Shown here: positions 11,351 to 24,179 of the stretch, one piece after another
How positions within the stretch are numbered: position 1 is the first letter of the stretch
Layout: each line of letters begins with the position of its first letter
Position numbers and translations under genes: made by a program
NCBI GenBank assembly: GCA_018350325.1
Contig: JAEVLN010000028.1
Coordinates: 496,001 to 560,000, forward strand
Source of the DNA: Globodera rostochiensis
Taxonomy: Eukaryota; Nematoda; Chromadorea; Rhabditida; Heteroderidae
Reading direction: 5' to 3'
DNA length: 64,000 nucleotides
The notes under the pieces: model-generated
Told to the model about the DNA's origin: nothing
The model's database searches: none
The model's input: only the letters and a program-made list of their open reading frames with translations

Positions 11351-12795
11351 CTAAAACTTAATAAAACTATTATAAGCCAAATCACCGTATATCCTAAAAT
11401 AAAGCCCCACCCCGATTTTTTAGCAATATTTGCAATTTTGTCGCAATTTTTTGGTAAAATTAGGCATGTTGCACACTTTTTTACAACATTTTATTTTCCG
11501 TCTCAATTTTCCAAATAAAAATGAATTTGGTATGAAATAAATTTTATTATCTTTTTGATCAACATCATAATTTATGCTTGCTTGAATTAATTCTGTTATT
11601 CTGGCCATTACCGGACTCACAAAATGCTGAGTTATTAATTTTGCACCGCACGGTTGTTGTTCGGATTGACCTCCACCCCATTTTTGAAAAAAAATTGTTT
11701 TCAAGTTGAGATTTGACCTTGGTTGAGCTTCTAGAGCCCATTTTATAATCCATATTTTTCCATATATCCAGATTTTTATCACCCTAAAAATTGGCTTTTT
11801 CGCGACTAAGAATTCTGCCACCAAAAAATGCGCATTTTTAAAATTCTGCTTATTTTCAAAAAATTTTTCTGAAATTCCTTTAATTCACATATAAAAAACT
11901 TTATTTCTCTTATTACTTCAATTAGGAAATTTGCCCATTTTTTGCAATATTTGAAAAAATTGTCTCCATATTTCGTCCATATTTTGCAATTTTTGTCCAA
12001 TTTGGTCTCAGGGGCAGGATGAAAAGGACCCCTCGACAAAATGTCCACTAACGGGAAAGCCTACAAAATGTCCCCCATTTAAAAAGGGGGATAATGCAAA
12101 ATCAAAAGAACTTAATACCATACGACAGGATTAGTCTGAAAAATGTTTTTGCAAAAGTTGGCTAAGCATTTAGTGTAGTAAAAAGTTAGAACAAAAAAAC
12201 TCGAAATTTCGATAAATTATTCTAACTTTTTTAATCAAGTTCGAATGATCTTCTGCTTACAAAAAGATTATAATCTCGATTAAAGCTGTTGAAATTTACT
12301 AATTTTATTTGACTTTGATTCAGAATGAGCTGGATATGATAGAGGGCAAATTTTGTGGATTGAGAAAATTTGTCATTTTGGGGTGGGGGCATTTTTTGAC
12401 GAGGTTTGCCGTTCAGGAATTTTGTAAGGGACTTCAGAGTCTACAGCCCAATAGGGTCTAGAAATATTTTAATACGACTTCCTCAAACTTCATTTTTTTA
12501 AAAGGGGGGGGGGGCTTTATTTTAGGATATGCGTTAATTAAAAATATTAAAATTTAATAAAAGCAATTAATATAATTCAGAACAAAATCAATTAATATTC
12601 TTATTAAATTAAACTAATCCCGAGCAACCCTATGTATTCATTGCATCGGCGCTTATCATGTGTATATGTTCATGAAATGACGTATTTAGGATCATACGTT
12701 CGTAATTGTATTTATTAAAGTATTAAAAATTTAAAAAAAAACTAAAATTTTATAATAAAAAAGGAACTTTTTGAAAATCTTTTACTCTCCATTTA
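10591..12795. repeat. Segmental duplication, partial middle copy
   Basis: This is a third, shorter copy of the duplicated locus. It matches copy A from 866 to about 4,130, and copy B from 14,528 to 17,680 and again from 18,590 to 18,780. It lacks the transposons in those intervals, so it supplies empty-site sequence (for example 'gatagagggc' near 12,345 and 'aaaatttgtcattttgggg' near 12,380). The stretch 12,796-13,123 between it and copy B shows nothing I recognise. Confidence 0.75.
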
Positions 12796-14142
12796 CAATG
12801 AATAGCATCGATTTTCTACTCACTGAATGTTCGCAAGGCACGAACTTTGCTCGCAACATGGAGACGCAAATGGCAAGTTTGACCATAGGCATTTCCGGTG
12901 GCATGCAGGGCACCCAAAAAAAATATATTAATATATTTGAATTTTTCTGCCCTCCGCTGGTGGTGACTGATGTAAATAGATTAACTTCATGGCAAAGAAA
13001 ACAATTTTTAAAATATTTAAGGTAATTTGAAATTTTTAACTTTTTGCTTCAGCGAATTCACTTAACATTAAAAAATTTGCCAAATTCTCTTTAGGTCTCA
13101 AGCATAACTAGCAAGTAATTAACCATCCGAAATTCCGGATCTCAAAAAGTCCTGAAAATCCAGGAAATTCTTGAATCTCAAAAATTTGTTTTTTTAATTT
13201 TTTGATCTTTTTTCGCCCTTCCGCGATGCATTTTTTGGGTTCATTTTTCTTGACAATTGCATCAAAAAAGCAAAATTTCCTTGGGGATGCCTTCCGGCCA
13301 GGGATGTGCTGCTCTGGTCGCCTTTTCAAAACCAGAAAATCAGAAATTCTGGTATCAAAAAAACCAGAATCAGAAATCTAGTCTGGTCGCTTTGTTCAAA
13401 AATGCCCAGTCGGTTGAACTGCTCGAACTTTATGGAGTGGCGAAAAAATTTTGAAAATGATTGTCATGGTTTAAAAACTGCTACATCTTTTCTTAGCATT
13501 TGTTTTTTTTTAATTTTCAAATCTTTTTTAATCAATTTATAGTTGTTTTTAACGAAAATCGGTGAAATTTGTCCTTACAGTATACCGAGTTTGACCCCCT
13601 GGCTCAGTGCACAAAATGCACTGTTGTGTTGTATAAATACAGTATGCCAAAAAATTTGAAACACCATTGCGCCACGGGTTCAAATTGCTATTTTCAAAGC
13701 TATTGGAGCGTAAGTTAGTGCGTAGAATTCTAATTTCGACTCCTTTGCTCAAAAATATTTTATTTATTTTATAATTGAAAATTAAGAAATTCTGAATTAT
13801 TTTAGTATTGAAAAAATTTCTTCTTGAAAAAGCCCTGGTTGGTGAAAATTCCTTTGTTGAGCAATTCGAACTGAAGCGATTTCTTATAAATGAGTGACAA
13901 CAATTGAATACAAAATGATCCAGCCTGAAAGAATGAGATTATTTATTGATAATTTTGAACCCCTCCAAATCAGAATTATAAATTGAGTCAAAAATTCAAA
14001 AATTTCTCGGCAAATGGGGAGGGGGGGGGGGGGGGGGGGAGTTAATGGGGGTGAATTTTCCATTTTTACTACATTTTTTCTTAAGGAATTTTTCAAAAAT
14101 GCAAATTTTTTGAAAATTTTGTATTACTTTTAGGGGGGGGGG

Positions 14143-14168
14143 TCGGCGGTGCCGATAGGCGCCACCGA
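14143..14168. repeat. GC hairpin
   Basis: Complementary orientation with one mismatch (gccaccg). Inside the 520-bp insertion specific to copy B. Next to long G runs. Confidence 0.8.
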
Positions 14169-14527
14169 AAAATTTTTGACTCAATTTGTTAAAGGATTTG
14201 CGACCAAAATTTAAAAATACGATAATTTTTTGGAGCTTTTTATGAATGAGAGGAAAAAATTTTGAAATAATTGTTGGCAAACAGAATTTAACAGTTTTTG
14301 TTCAGGAATTTGAATCTTCAAAAAATTGCCAACGCAAGGAATATATCCCAATTTTGACCGGGTCCGACCCCTTTGTTCTTTTGTTGAGCAATTCGAACAG
14401 TTATTTCTTATAAATGAGTGACAACAATATAGTAAATAGAAAATGATCCCGTCTGAAAGAATGAGATTATTTATTGATAATTTTGAAATCAGAGGAAAAG
14501 GCTATCTCTCCCCTTCCAATTTCGCCT

Positions 14528-17500
14528 TTACTCGTCACCAATCTCCATGTCTTCGAAGGCAATGTCGACCCAATTCCATTGATGGCATTTCCAATCAATC
14601 GCCTCCTTTTCCCATTTGGCCCATTTCACTTCGTCTCGCTTAATCGGACAACGGACCAATAGCACTTTGTCTTTGTTAAGGTGTCGCAACTCCAATCGTT
14701 CACTCGTCAAATTGTTCTTCAGATCAAATGGCACAATCTCTTCCGAAGAGCGACCCCAAAAATAGGCAATGAAATTGGCAGAAATGGACGAAGTCCTAAA
14801 TGCCTAAAATTGCATAAAAAAGGAATTAAAATTAAATGTGTGTATAAAAAGCACCCTTTTGAATCTCTTCATCCCTTTTAACGGGTACACGCATTTGAGC
14901 ACATTCGGACGGCCATCCCCGCGGGGACTGTGCAACCATTTGGCCAATGCTTGGGCAGAAGAAGCGCCGGCACTGTCATCGGCCGGAAATTCGGGGAAAC
15001 GCCCAAAGGCGTCGACAAATCGGAGATTTGTACAATTGCAAAGAACGGACGGATAGAATTGGCGCAGATGGTCAAAACAAGTTGGAGACAAATATAAGCC
15101 ATAAATGTTGTCGTTGATCAGAGGCCAAATTCGATGACAAATCATTTCCCAACTGCGGCTTTGGTCTTTTCTAGTTGAAATGTAAAGATTGATGCCGTTG
15201 GAGTCAAAAAGTCGGCGGAAGCGTTGGAGAAATTCGATGACACTTCGGTCGATATAACTAAATTTAATAAAAACAATTAAAATTATTTTATATTTTTGCA
15301 CAATTTTCTTAACAAAACATTAAAAATTATAAATTTTCCCGACAGCGCCTGTCGGCGCCGTCGGGCCCACCAACAACAAAATCCAGATTTCCCGTCTCAA
15401 TTTCGAAATAAAATGAATTTGGTATTAAATAAACCTTTTACTATTTTTTTTATCAACATCTTAAGTTATGCTTGCTTGAATTAATTCTGTTATTCTTGGC
15501 CATTACTGAACTGCTGAGTTATTAATTTTGCACCACACGGTTGTTGTTCGGATTGATCCCCCCCCCCCATTTTTGAAAAAAAATTGTTTTCAAAGTTGAG
15601 ATTTAGCCATTATGGTCAAAATAAATATTTCTTAAAAAGGTTTAGACTGTCAAAGTTAAATCTCAGGGGCAGGAAAAGTTGAACGAAAAAACTCGAAATC
15701 TTTTCTAACTTTTTTGATGACGTTCGAATGATCTTCTGCTTACAAAGATTAACTAATCTCGATTAGAGCTTTTGAAATTTAAAATTTTATTTGACTTTGA
15801 TTCAGAATATGCTTTGATATGATAGAGGTAGGGTTCGGACGGGCGCCCGGTTCGGGCGGGCAACGGGCGGGCATTCGGCCGGGCGGGCGCCCGACTTGGA
15901 AATATTCGATCTGGGCGCTAAAGCCCGGTATTCGCCCGGCAAAGCCCGCCCGGACAAAAAATCAAAAAAAGCCCGCCCGGCAAAGCCCGCCCGGCCCCTT
16001 TTAGGTAGCCCGGAAAAAAGCCCGCCCGGCCCCAAAAAACCGAATATTTTCCGAATATTTTTATGTCATTTTTGCATGTTCGTATTTTTAAATTAACTTC
16101 CAACAGGATGCCAAACTATTATAAATAAAAGCAATAAATACATCGCACAGTTATAGTACTATTATAAATGCAATTTATATTTGTTGATTTTCTTTTAATC
16201 ATTTCTTAATTATGCCGAGAGGCGCCGTCGAGGAAATTTTAATTTTTGACTCTATTGTTAAGTTTGAAAATACGGTACTTTTTTAAAGGGTTTTAGGCAG
16301 GCGCATATGCAGGGAGTGGATGCCCCCTCCGAAATGTTTTTTGAGAACAAAACCATAGTAGGGAACCCCTTTGCTTTGCAAAATTCGTAATTTTTGGACC
16401 AATTTTCTTTACAAATCTCATCAAAAATCAAAAAAATTCCTCGCATTCGTAAAAACTTCAAAAAAAGGTAGCGTATTTTTAAATTTTGGATGAAAATCTC
16501 TTTTGAGTAAAAAATTCAAAAATTATTACGATATTTACGATTACGATACGATACACCATCCCTTGTCTATATTAGAGCCCGGTAAAAAAAAATTTCCGGG
16601 AACGGGAACGGGGTTTTCAAAAAGAACGGGACGGGAATCCCGAACGGGAATCCCGTCTTTTTCCCGTTCCCGTAGAAATCCCGTTTAAAATTTTTAACGG
16701 GAATCCCGCGGGAACGGGAAAAATTTTGAAAATTTTTAAACTAAGAATTTTTTGAAATTTTTTTTGGCGGGCACTTTGCGATAAATTTCTGATATACAAT
16801 TGGAGGGTCCGACAACGCCGATAGGCGCCGTCGGAAAATTTTGCATTTTTTGCTCAATTTGATAAGAGATTTGCTACCAAAATCTTAAAAATACGGTATT
16901 TTTTTAAGCTTTTGAAATCTTAATTGATTCAGAAAATCAGAAACTAACAGAATATGGCACTGGGTGGGTTCGGCGGTGCCGATAGGCGCCGCCGTTAAAA
17001 AAAATTTGAAATTTAAGCATTTTTTGTGATGAAAATTGGTCCAAAATTGTTAAATTTTTGAAAACATTTCGCCAAGAAAAATAAACGAGAACGGAAAAAA
17101 TACTGAAATAAAATTTCCGGGAACGGGAACGGGGTTTTCAAAAAGAACGGGACGGGAATCCCGAACGGGAATCCCGTCTTTTTCCCGTTCCCGTAAAAAA
17201 TCCCGCTGGGCAAAAAAGACGGGAACGGGACCGGGATTCCCGTACTTTTTCCGCGGGAATCCCGTTCCCGCCGGGCTCTAGTCTATATCGTACATGATCA
17301 GGAATGATCAATCTCTAACTTTTAAGCTGTTTCAAAAAAATTTTTAAATATTCGCCCGGTATTCGGATTTTTTCCAAAATCCGGGCTAAAGCCCGGTATT
17401 CGCCCGGCAAAGCCCGCCCGGAGGAAAAACCAAAAAATATTCGCCCGGCAAAGCCCGCCCTGACAAAAAATCGAAAAAAGCCCGCCCGGCCACTTCCCGG

Positions 17501-18138
17501 CCCCAACCCGATTATCCGAACCCTAGATAGAGGGCGAATTTTTGGGGACGGGACGAATATTAGAGCCCCAATAAGGGCTTCAGAGTTTACCGAAGGGCCT
17601 AGAAACATTTAATACGACTTCCTCAAAATTTTTTTTTAAATTGGGGGGGGGGGGGCTTTATTTTAGATAATATAATTAAGAACAAAACCAATAAAAATAT
17701 TCATATTAAAATTGAACAAATTCAATTAAAGAAATAAAATTAAAATTGAACAAATTCAATTAAAGTTATTAAAATTAAATTGAACAAATTCATTTAAAAA
17801 TATAAAATTGAACTTAAATATTAAATTAAAATGAACAAAATCAATTCACTTGCCTTAGTTGAATGCTTTTGAAACAGATCACTTTGTCCGGCAACGATAC
17901 TTGTGGCATTGGCAGACGTTGCACGAGGATAGCACCCTCGTATTTGACAATTTGTGCCCCGCTCCCGTTTTTTGCAAATGCCGGGTAAATTTTCATTGCA
18001 CCCAATGACCATTCCTCCAATTTGAAATGGGCGTCCACCAATGTGTCAAATCGGAAATTGATCAATGCAAATTTCAATCCGAGATAAATCGGTGTGCAGA
18101 ATTTGAAGATTCCGAACAGAACGTCGTCACAAATAAAA
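14528..18138 (-). CDS. F-box-like family protein, copy B (5' end not found)
   Basis: Minus-strand exons are 17,854-18,138, 14,855-15,257 and 14,528-14,803. Junction phases are consistent: the first donor AG|GCAAGT is GC type and joins to give the codons for LSYIDRSV, and the second junction gives FKRAFRTSS. The first exon reads [14 protein letters not shown] then [14 protein letters not shown]. The second has [16 protein letters not shown], and the third has IVPFDLKNN and WAKWEKEA. All three exons are open. The 2.6-kb first intron is mostly one nested pair of transposons (15,829-17,525, interrupted by 16,573-17,280). As in copy A, an upstream initiating exon is missing from view. The family assignment is from memory; the F-box call is inference. 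Confidence 0.68.
15338..15365. repeat. GC hairpin variant
   Basis: cgacagcgcctgtcggcgcc then gtcgg. Near the 3' side of the F-box intron; host element not identified. Confidence 0.7.
16573..17280. mobile_element. hAT-like short element nested in 15,829-17,525
   Basis: A close relative of the element at 7456-8301, with the same TAGAGCCCGG termini and cgggaacggg word. It has a different perfect duplication, gtctatat, so it inserted independently. GC hairpins lie at 16,808 and 16,969. Confidence 0.93.
16808..16994. repeat. Two GC hairpins
   Basis: At 16,808 (acaacgccgataggcgccgt) and 16,969 (standard). Inside element 16,573-17,280. Confidence 0.85.
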
Positions 18139-18839
18139 CTGAAAATTAAAATTTAAACTTTGTGAATAAATGGTCGAAAATCGTTTTTTTTGCATTCAAA
18201 TATTTGCCTTTAAATTTTTTTGGCCAAAGATTCAAAAAATCAGTTTTTCCTCCATAGATTCAAAATTCACATTGTTTTCAATTTTCTCCGCTTCGCTCGG
18301 ATTGTTGACATTTGTTGTTTTGGCCTTGTTATTTTATTTATTAGAATTCAATTGGCTAAAAATGAAATAGAGTTCTCCGTATATAAATGTAAAGCATGAG
18401 GTTGAGTATGTCAAGTGTCCAATGATATTGAAAAAGCATGACATTTGGATTAAAAAATAAAATTGAGGTTTTCAAAAAAGTAGGCTGTGTACCCGTATGG
18501 TTGCTCGGGACTCGGGACCCAATTAAACGAAACTGTAATTTAAATTGGGGTCGAGAGCTGAAAAACTCGAGATTTCCTGACTCGGGAATCCCGAGCAACC
18601 TTAGTGTATCGATCGCATCGGCGAATTATATGTATATGTATCATGAAATAACGTATTTAGGATCATACGTTCGTAATTGTATTGTCGTAAAGTATTAAAA
18701 ATTTTAAAAAACAGTAAAAATAAAGTTCTATCAAAAACAAAAATTTTTTGAAGTTTGAATCTTTTACTCTCTTGATTCCAAAATACGCTGGAAAAATACC
18801 GTATCGTTTATCATATATAACGTAATTTTTAGTCAATAT

Positions 18840-19385
18840 GTTCTGTCCCAGCCAGTCCCGTCCCACCGATCGAAAATCTCGAGCTTCTTTCGAGCGAGAT
18901 TCGACAATTCCGAACCCCGAACCCGAATTCTAACATTTTTTCAAAAATTCAAAATCTTTTTCAAAAAACATGAATTCTATCGTTACTTGAGTTTTCGTGT
19001 AATTTTGTGCTTTTTAATTGATGTGAATTTTGAAAAAAGGTCGGCACTTTTGGAAGTTATACAAGCAGCCTTAAAGTTTGTTGTTTTGCTTGGGTTTTAT
19101 TCATTGATTTCCATTATTGACGCTAAAATCTATCTATTTGAAAAAAAAGTAAGTATAAACTGAACAATGTCACTTTTATAAACATAGACAAAGAAAAAAG
19201 CAAAAAAAAACTATTCAAATGGAATCAGAAGCTTAAAAGATGCAAAAACTATAAATTTATTCAAAATGTTTTTTGGTTTACCAAAAAATAAAAATAAAAC
19301 ATAAATTTGTGGGTGGGACGGGACTGGCCGGCGGCGGGACGGGACCGGCCGGGATGGGACTGGCGGGACGAGACTGACCCGCTTC
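18840..19385. mobile_element. Copy B insertion with cgggacggga words
   Basis: Left end 'cagccagtcccgtccc' and right end 'gggacgggaccggcc' are complementary word arrays around an AT-rich core. Flanking sequence 'aataccgtatcgt' lies on both sides, and copy A (6100-6130) has one uninterrupted version. Exact ends and target duplication could not be fixed. A related array is at 57,115-57,180. Confidence 0.5.
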
Positions 19386-19989
19386 GAAAAATACCGTATC
19401 GTATCATATAATATCGTATTTTAGTAAATGTTACATATTTTGCATATTTTTTTTAACCCCAAAAAATGCACCTCCAAAATTGTTTTATCAAAATGTGATA
19501 AAAAGAATTTCACTAAAGTAAAGATAAAAATTTTCTGGACCAAAAATGCACTGCTCAAAAGTTTTTTTTTTATTCCAACATTAGTTTTATTTGAATAACT
19601 TCACAAAATTGAATTTTATTTAAATTCGAAATTAACAAGTAAAATTTAAAGTCCTATTTTTTAGAAAGAAAATATAAAAACAATAAAGAAAAACTAAGTT
19701 TCAGTCTACTAGTGAAATTCGAATTTTTCTGAGTTTAAAAAGAATTTTTTATTTAAATAAAACTAACTCGCTAAAACTTTATCCGAATAAACATTATAAA
19801 TCCCACCCTTAATTACGATTGTTCTAATTCATATAAATAAAAAACTATTGGTCATGTGGAGTTGAGTTTTGTAGCTTTGCATTTGAGCTGAGATTTTGTG
19901 GCTGGGGGAGGGCAAACGTAAATGGTAAAATTCAAAATTAATTTCACTATTTATCCTCTTCGTCTTGGTTGATTCGGCATAATACAAAA

Positions 19990-20230
19990 TCAATCCCATA
20001 CTGTCCAACTCCATCTTCCCCATTTGACATTCACTCATTCTCAACCAGTACCCGCAGTACAATCAAATTTGAATTCAGAACATTGGGGCAGGCAAAATTC
20101 CATACTGTCCAACTAACTCCATCTTCTTCATTTGACATTCACTCATCCTCAACCAGTACCCGCAGAACAATCAAATTTGAATTCAGAACATTGGGGCACG
20201 CAAAATTCCATATTGTCCAACTAACTCCAT
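19990..20230. repeat. 108-bp tandem repeat, about two copies
   Basis: The copy B counterpart of 6723-7145, with the same unit but fewer repeats. Confidence 0.85.
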
Positions 20231-20412
20231 CTCCTTCATTTGACATTCAACGCATTCATTGTCGGCATCAGAAAATTTTATTTTTAAAATGAATTTAAAT
20301 TGTCCACTCAAAAATTTTCATAACATTTGCTGTATTTGTGCTTGACCTGGGTTCTTCATTTTTATCGTTCTTTTTTTTGAGATTCTATTTTACTTTTAGG
20401 GGGAGGTGGGGG

Positions 20413-20585
20413 TCGGCGGTGCCGATAGGCGCCGCCGAGAAAATTTTTGAAATTTTGACTCAATTTTGTTAAAGAAATTTTACCAAAATTTTAGCAAAAT
20501 TATGAATTATGCTTCGGATTCAGAGAAAAAAACTGGTTTACGTAAGAGTGGAGGATGTCCGGGGGTGGCGACAGGCGCCGCTGGA
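20413..20585. repeat. Two GC hairpins
   Basis: At 20,413 (standard) and about 20,560 (degenerate, gacaggcgccgctgg). Inside the insertion 20,352-21,092. Confidence 0.75.
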
Positions 20586-20825
20586 GGAATTTTTACAAAA
20601 ATTGGCAATCTTTGTTAAGGAAATTGAAGCAAAAATTTAGAAAGACGTGATAAATTTATTTCAAAAATTCTTGTATCTATTCTTTTGCTCATTTTTAATT
20701 TAAAAAATATTAGAATATTTATTTAAAAAATCTTATTAATGAGGGGATGCCTATTTATGTAGAGGGGAAAAAATAAATAAGTGCTTGCACTCAAGCGGGG
20801 GAAAAAATAAATAAGTTCTTGCACT

Positions 20826-20892
20826 CAAGCGGGTTCGAACCCAACACATAACATGAGAGTCACAAAAAGTCAAACCACTAAGCCATCGATTT
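20826..20892 (-). repeat. tRNA-derived SINE-like segment
   Basis: On the minus strand, A-box tggcttagtggtttgac and B-box gggttcgaaccc, close to the segment at 52,148. Confidence 0.6.
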
Positions 20893-21186
20893 ACGTAGGA
20901 AGGCTTAGTAAAAAAGATTGAAATTGTCGCTCGATGATGCCATCATTAGGGGGTGTACTTTTAGTCCCGGTTGGTCCCGTTCCGGCGGGACCAAAAAACC
21001 GGGACCGGGACTTTTTTCAAAAAAATCCCGTCCCGACCGGGACTTAAAAACCCGGGAAATCCCGTCCCGGAACCTGGTCCCGTCCAACCCTAGTTCATAT
21101 AATAAAACTCAACTAGCACATCTGGGGCTTATTTCAATTGTGTCATATTTTTGATATGATCCAAAATGTTTCGGGTCGGTTCGGAT

Positions 21187-22332
21187 CAGGGTTGCAACGG
21201 ATTGGGAAAAAAGTCGGATACGGATTTCGGATCGGATAACCCAAAATTTGTCGGATCGGATTTCGGATATCGGATTTGAAAAAACACCGGATTTCGGATA
21301 TCGGATAACGGATTTCGGATGAAAAAATTTTTTAGTGGAAAAAATGAGAAATTTTGGTGTTTTTTAGACGATTTCCGGGAAATGATAATTTATTCAATGT
21401 AACACTCAAGTTCAATAAGAAAAATCGCAAATGGGCAAATTATGGTGAAGAAAAAGTTTAACTTCCCATCCAGGGCCGTAACCAGAAAAATTTTTAGAGG
21501 GGGGGGGGCAAGCCAAAAAAAAGTCGATTCTTAATTTTATTGAAGTTTAACTAAAAATTTTGTCGATTTTTATTTTTCAAAAATACAAATTTTTTTTTGC
21601 GAATTCTGCTTGCGGGGTGGGGGAGGGGTCGGCGGTGCCGATAGGCGCCGCCGAGAAAATTTTTGAATTTTTAATGTGAATTTGTTAAGAAAATTGGTCA
21701 AAAAATGTAAAAGTTTATTTATAAAAATACCAAATAAAAAAATTTTAGGGAAAATTTCGATCTTTGGGGTGGATTTTTGGTAATAGAAAAAGTCCCTTTT
21801 TAGGGGGTAAATTTGTTTTATTGCTTTTTTCTTGCGAAATTTTGGGGAAAAATATTGAATTTCTTCAAGAAATTTCTAAAAAATGCTTAAAAATTGCATA
21901 TTCTCAAGAAAATTGCTTAAAATATTGATTTATTACGGAAAAATCGCGAATTATTGATTTATTCTCAAAAAGCCAAAAAGATTTATATTAACTAAAAACT
22001 CGCTCTAATTTTAAAATTTTCAAAATGAATGCTATTTCCGGGCTTCTCACATGATTCCCTATTCGCAAAAAAAAACAGGTTAAAACTTGAAATCTCGACC
22101 CTATTGATAAGCCCTTCGGTATGCTATTATATTTTACTCGTTGGTTCATTTTTTTGTGTTCAATCATATCGGACAATTATCCGGATTTCGGATCGGATTT
22201 GCCAAAATTTGTCGGATCGGATTTCGGGTATCGGATTAGCGCCCAAAATTTGTCGGATCAGATTTCGGATATCGGATTGAGAAAAACACCGGATTTCGGA
22301 TAACGGATTTCGGATGATCCGTTGCAACCCTG
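21187..22332. mobile_element. hAT-like element, word cggatttcggat
   Basis: A 16-bp terminal repeat CAGGGTTGCAACGGAT is mirrored by the right end ATCCGTTGCAACCCTG. The exact duplication gttcggat flanks it. Both ends carry 'cggatttcggatatcgg' words. Copy A has the empty site near 7378. A GC hairpin lies at 21,629. The interior also holds 'cagggccgtaaccag', perhaps the end of another inserted element. Confidence 0.92.
21629..21654. repeat. GC hairpin
   Basis: Standard complementary form inside element 21,187-22,332. Confidence 0.85.
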
Positions 22333-22589
22333 GTTCGGATACCCGAAAAGCCCCAGATCGGTTCCCCAGATCGGTTCTTTGGTTCGTTTATCCGTACGTG
22401 ACGGTTTGGTTTTGGTTCCGGGTACCCGAAATTTCCAGGCACTGCTCGGAGCGGGACGTTTGAGTCTGACTGTTGAGTCTGGGACCATTGAGTCCGACCT
22501 TTGAGTAGGAAAAGATCATTTAAACGCGTACCCAAACTCCGACCTGGTACCCCTGAACGCACACCACTATCATATAAAAAATACGTTGG

Positions 22590-22912
22590 ACCAAACAAAT
22601 ATTTGTATTAATATTTTTTGGGTTTTGGTTTTTTTTGGGTTGCGCTCCAATTTGACCAAACAAACAAAAAAAAATTTTGGTCCAATTTTTAGTACAAATA
22701 TTTGGGTTTTTTTGTACAATTATTTGTTTGGACTCTACTTGAAAGCCATTGACGATTACAAAAAAATCCTCCATTGCCACAGCCCCGGTTTTTGAAAAAG
22801 CGAAATCCTGATCCCGGTTCGAGATGCTGGTCCTGATCCCGCCTTTCACGGTTCCGGTCAATCGCGGTCCCGATTTTTCCCAAAAAAAAATCCCGGTTCC
22901 GGCCAACTCTAG
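22590..22912. mobile_element. Truncated hAT-like element, copy B
   Basis: Collinear with 8510-8836, with the same right terminus CCGGCCAACTCTA and no left end. Confidence 0.55.
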
Positions 22913-23704
22913 TTCAAATTCGACTTTTGTACAAAATGTTTGTTTGACCGCGAAGCGAGAATCTCGATGATTTACCATTACCATTTATATTATTTAAATC
23001 ACCTCAACTGTTTAAGGACAATCTGAAGGCGTTTACCTAACAAATTTTTTCTTCAAATTGAGAGGAGTCCTTTATGTTGATAATTCATTAATAACCAGAA
23101 ACAGACTATTTAGCGGTGTATTTTTATGGAAAGAAACTTCATTTTACGGGTGCAAGAAAAAATTTCGTATTGCATTAGAATAAGATTATAAAAAATTCTA
23201 AACAAAAATTAATAACTAACAATTCTAAAGATAAAAAAAATAACAATTTATTTAAATAACATTTTTGTTTAAAAATTCCAGTTTTGTCAACGCATCAGAG
23301 GTGATCTGATCATAATCTGACGGACCATGACCATAAACAAACCTTCTGAGAAAAAAAAGAGCTGCTAAACACAGACAGAACCGGTTCATACAATACATAC
23401 AAATAATACAACAAAACCAACACGAGGATGGCCAATGCTGATTAAGTATTAAATAGGGTTGCACAAGACCGGTTATCCCGGTTTCTGACATCCCGGTTTC
23501 AAATTTAATTTTTTTTAAGGGTACAATTCAAAAAAAATGGAAAATTGCAGTATATGGGTACCTCGCTAAATTGGGCGAATCATATATCAATCGGCTCTAC
23601 GCTAAGCCTAACGCACGAATTCGTAAAATTTTTTTGGCGGAAACCACTTTTGAAACAAGTTATGAGCCCGGGACTAAAGTGTCTTTTTGGGTGGGGACTC
23701 AGAC

Positions 23705-24179
23705 CGGTACACCTCGATTCGGCGCGCACGATCGGCGCGCACGTTTCGGCGCGCACGATTCGGCGCGGCACGATTCGGCGCCGACAAGTTTTTCGTTATA
23801 ATTAGTTCAAAGTCAACTAAACCAAACATACTTGGTATCATTCGAAAGCTCTTAGTATGCTGAACCTTTGATCAAGCTAAAGCTAACCGATTTGTCTTTC
23901 CAAAAAAAAGATAGCTTAAAATCTTAGAAAATTTCTGTTTTTCGTGCCAACTTTTAGTTATGGTGCCATAACTTTTATTATTTAAGTCGAATCACTTAGC
24001 TTTAGCTTGATCAAAGGTTCAGCATACTAAGAACTTTCGAATGATTACCAAGGATGTTTGGTTTAGTTGACTTTGAACTAAGTTATAACGAAAAACTTGT
24101 CGGCGCCGAATCGTGCCGCGCCGAATCGTGCGCGCCGAAACGTGCGCGCCGAATCGTGCGCACCGAATCGTGGTGCTCC
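23705..24179. mobile_element. 475-bp foldback element with 9-bp duplication
   Basis: Two arms of about 200 bp are inverted copies of each other. The outer parts repeat gattcggcgcgcac, and the inner parts include 'gttcaaagtcaactaaac' and its complement. The flanks are a perfect 9-bp direct repeat gactcagac (23,696 and 24,180). Nine-base duplications and long inverted arms are typical of Mutator-like foldback elements; that family name is inference. Confidence 0.85.

Larger units (their letters stand above)
15829..17525. mobile_element. hAT-like element, word gcccgcccgg, containing a nested element
   Basis: Terminal repeats TAGGGTTCGGA / TCCGAACCCTA lie at 15,829 and 17,515. The exact 8-bp duplication gatagagg flanks both ends. 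The outer sequence is gcccggc words. It is interrupted by the complete element 16,573-17,280, leaving 989 bp of its own. The middle duplication copy has the uninterrupted target near 12,345. It lies in the first intron of the copy B F-box-like gene. Confidence 0.92.
20352..21092. mobile_element. Copy B insertion with hAT-like right end
   Basis: The right end GTCCAACCCTA is followed by gttcatat. Copy A has an uninterrupted 'gggttcatatcaaaaaac' near 7290, so about 740 bp were inserted here. The left terminus is not recognisable (flank gttcttcat). Inside are two GC hairpins, a tRNA-like segment on the minus strand and a cccggt array. Confidence 0.6.
13124..23217. repeat. Segmental duplication, copy B
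   Basis: Collinear with 1-9,176. The first 830 bases are nearly identical to copy A. A 520-bp insertion (about 13,958-14,478) carries a GC hairpin and is bounded by a long direct repeat of the sequence around 'gagattatttattgataa'. The copies stop matching near 23,217, where copy A continues into another dispersed repeat at 9,178. Confidence 0.85.
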
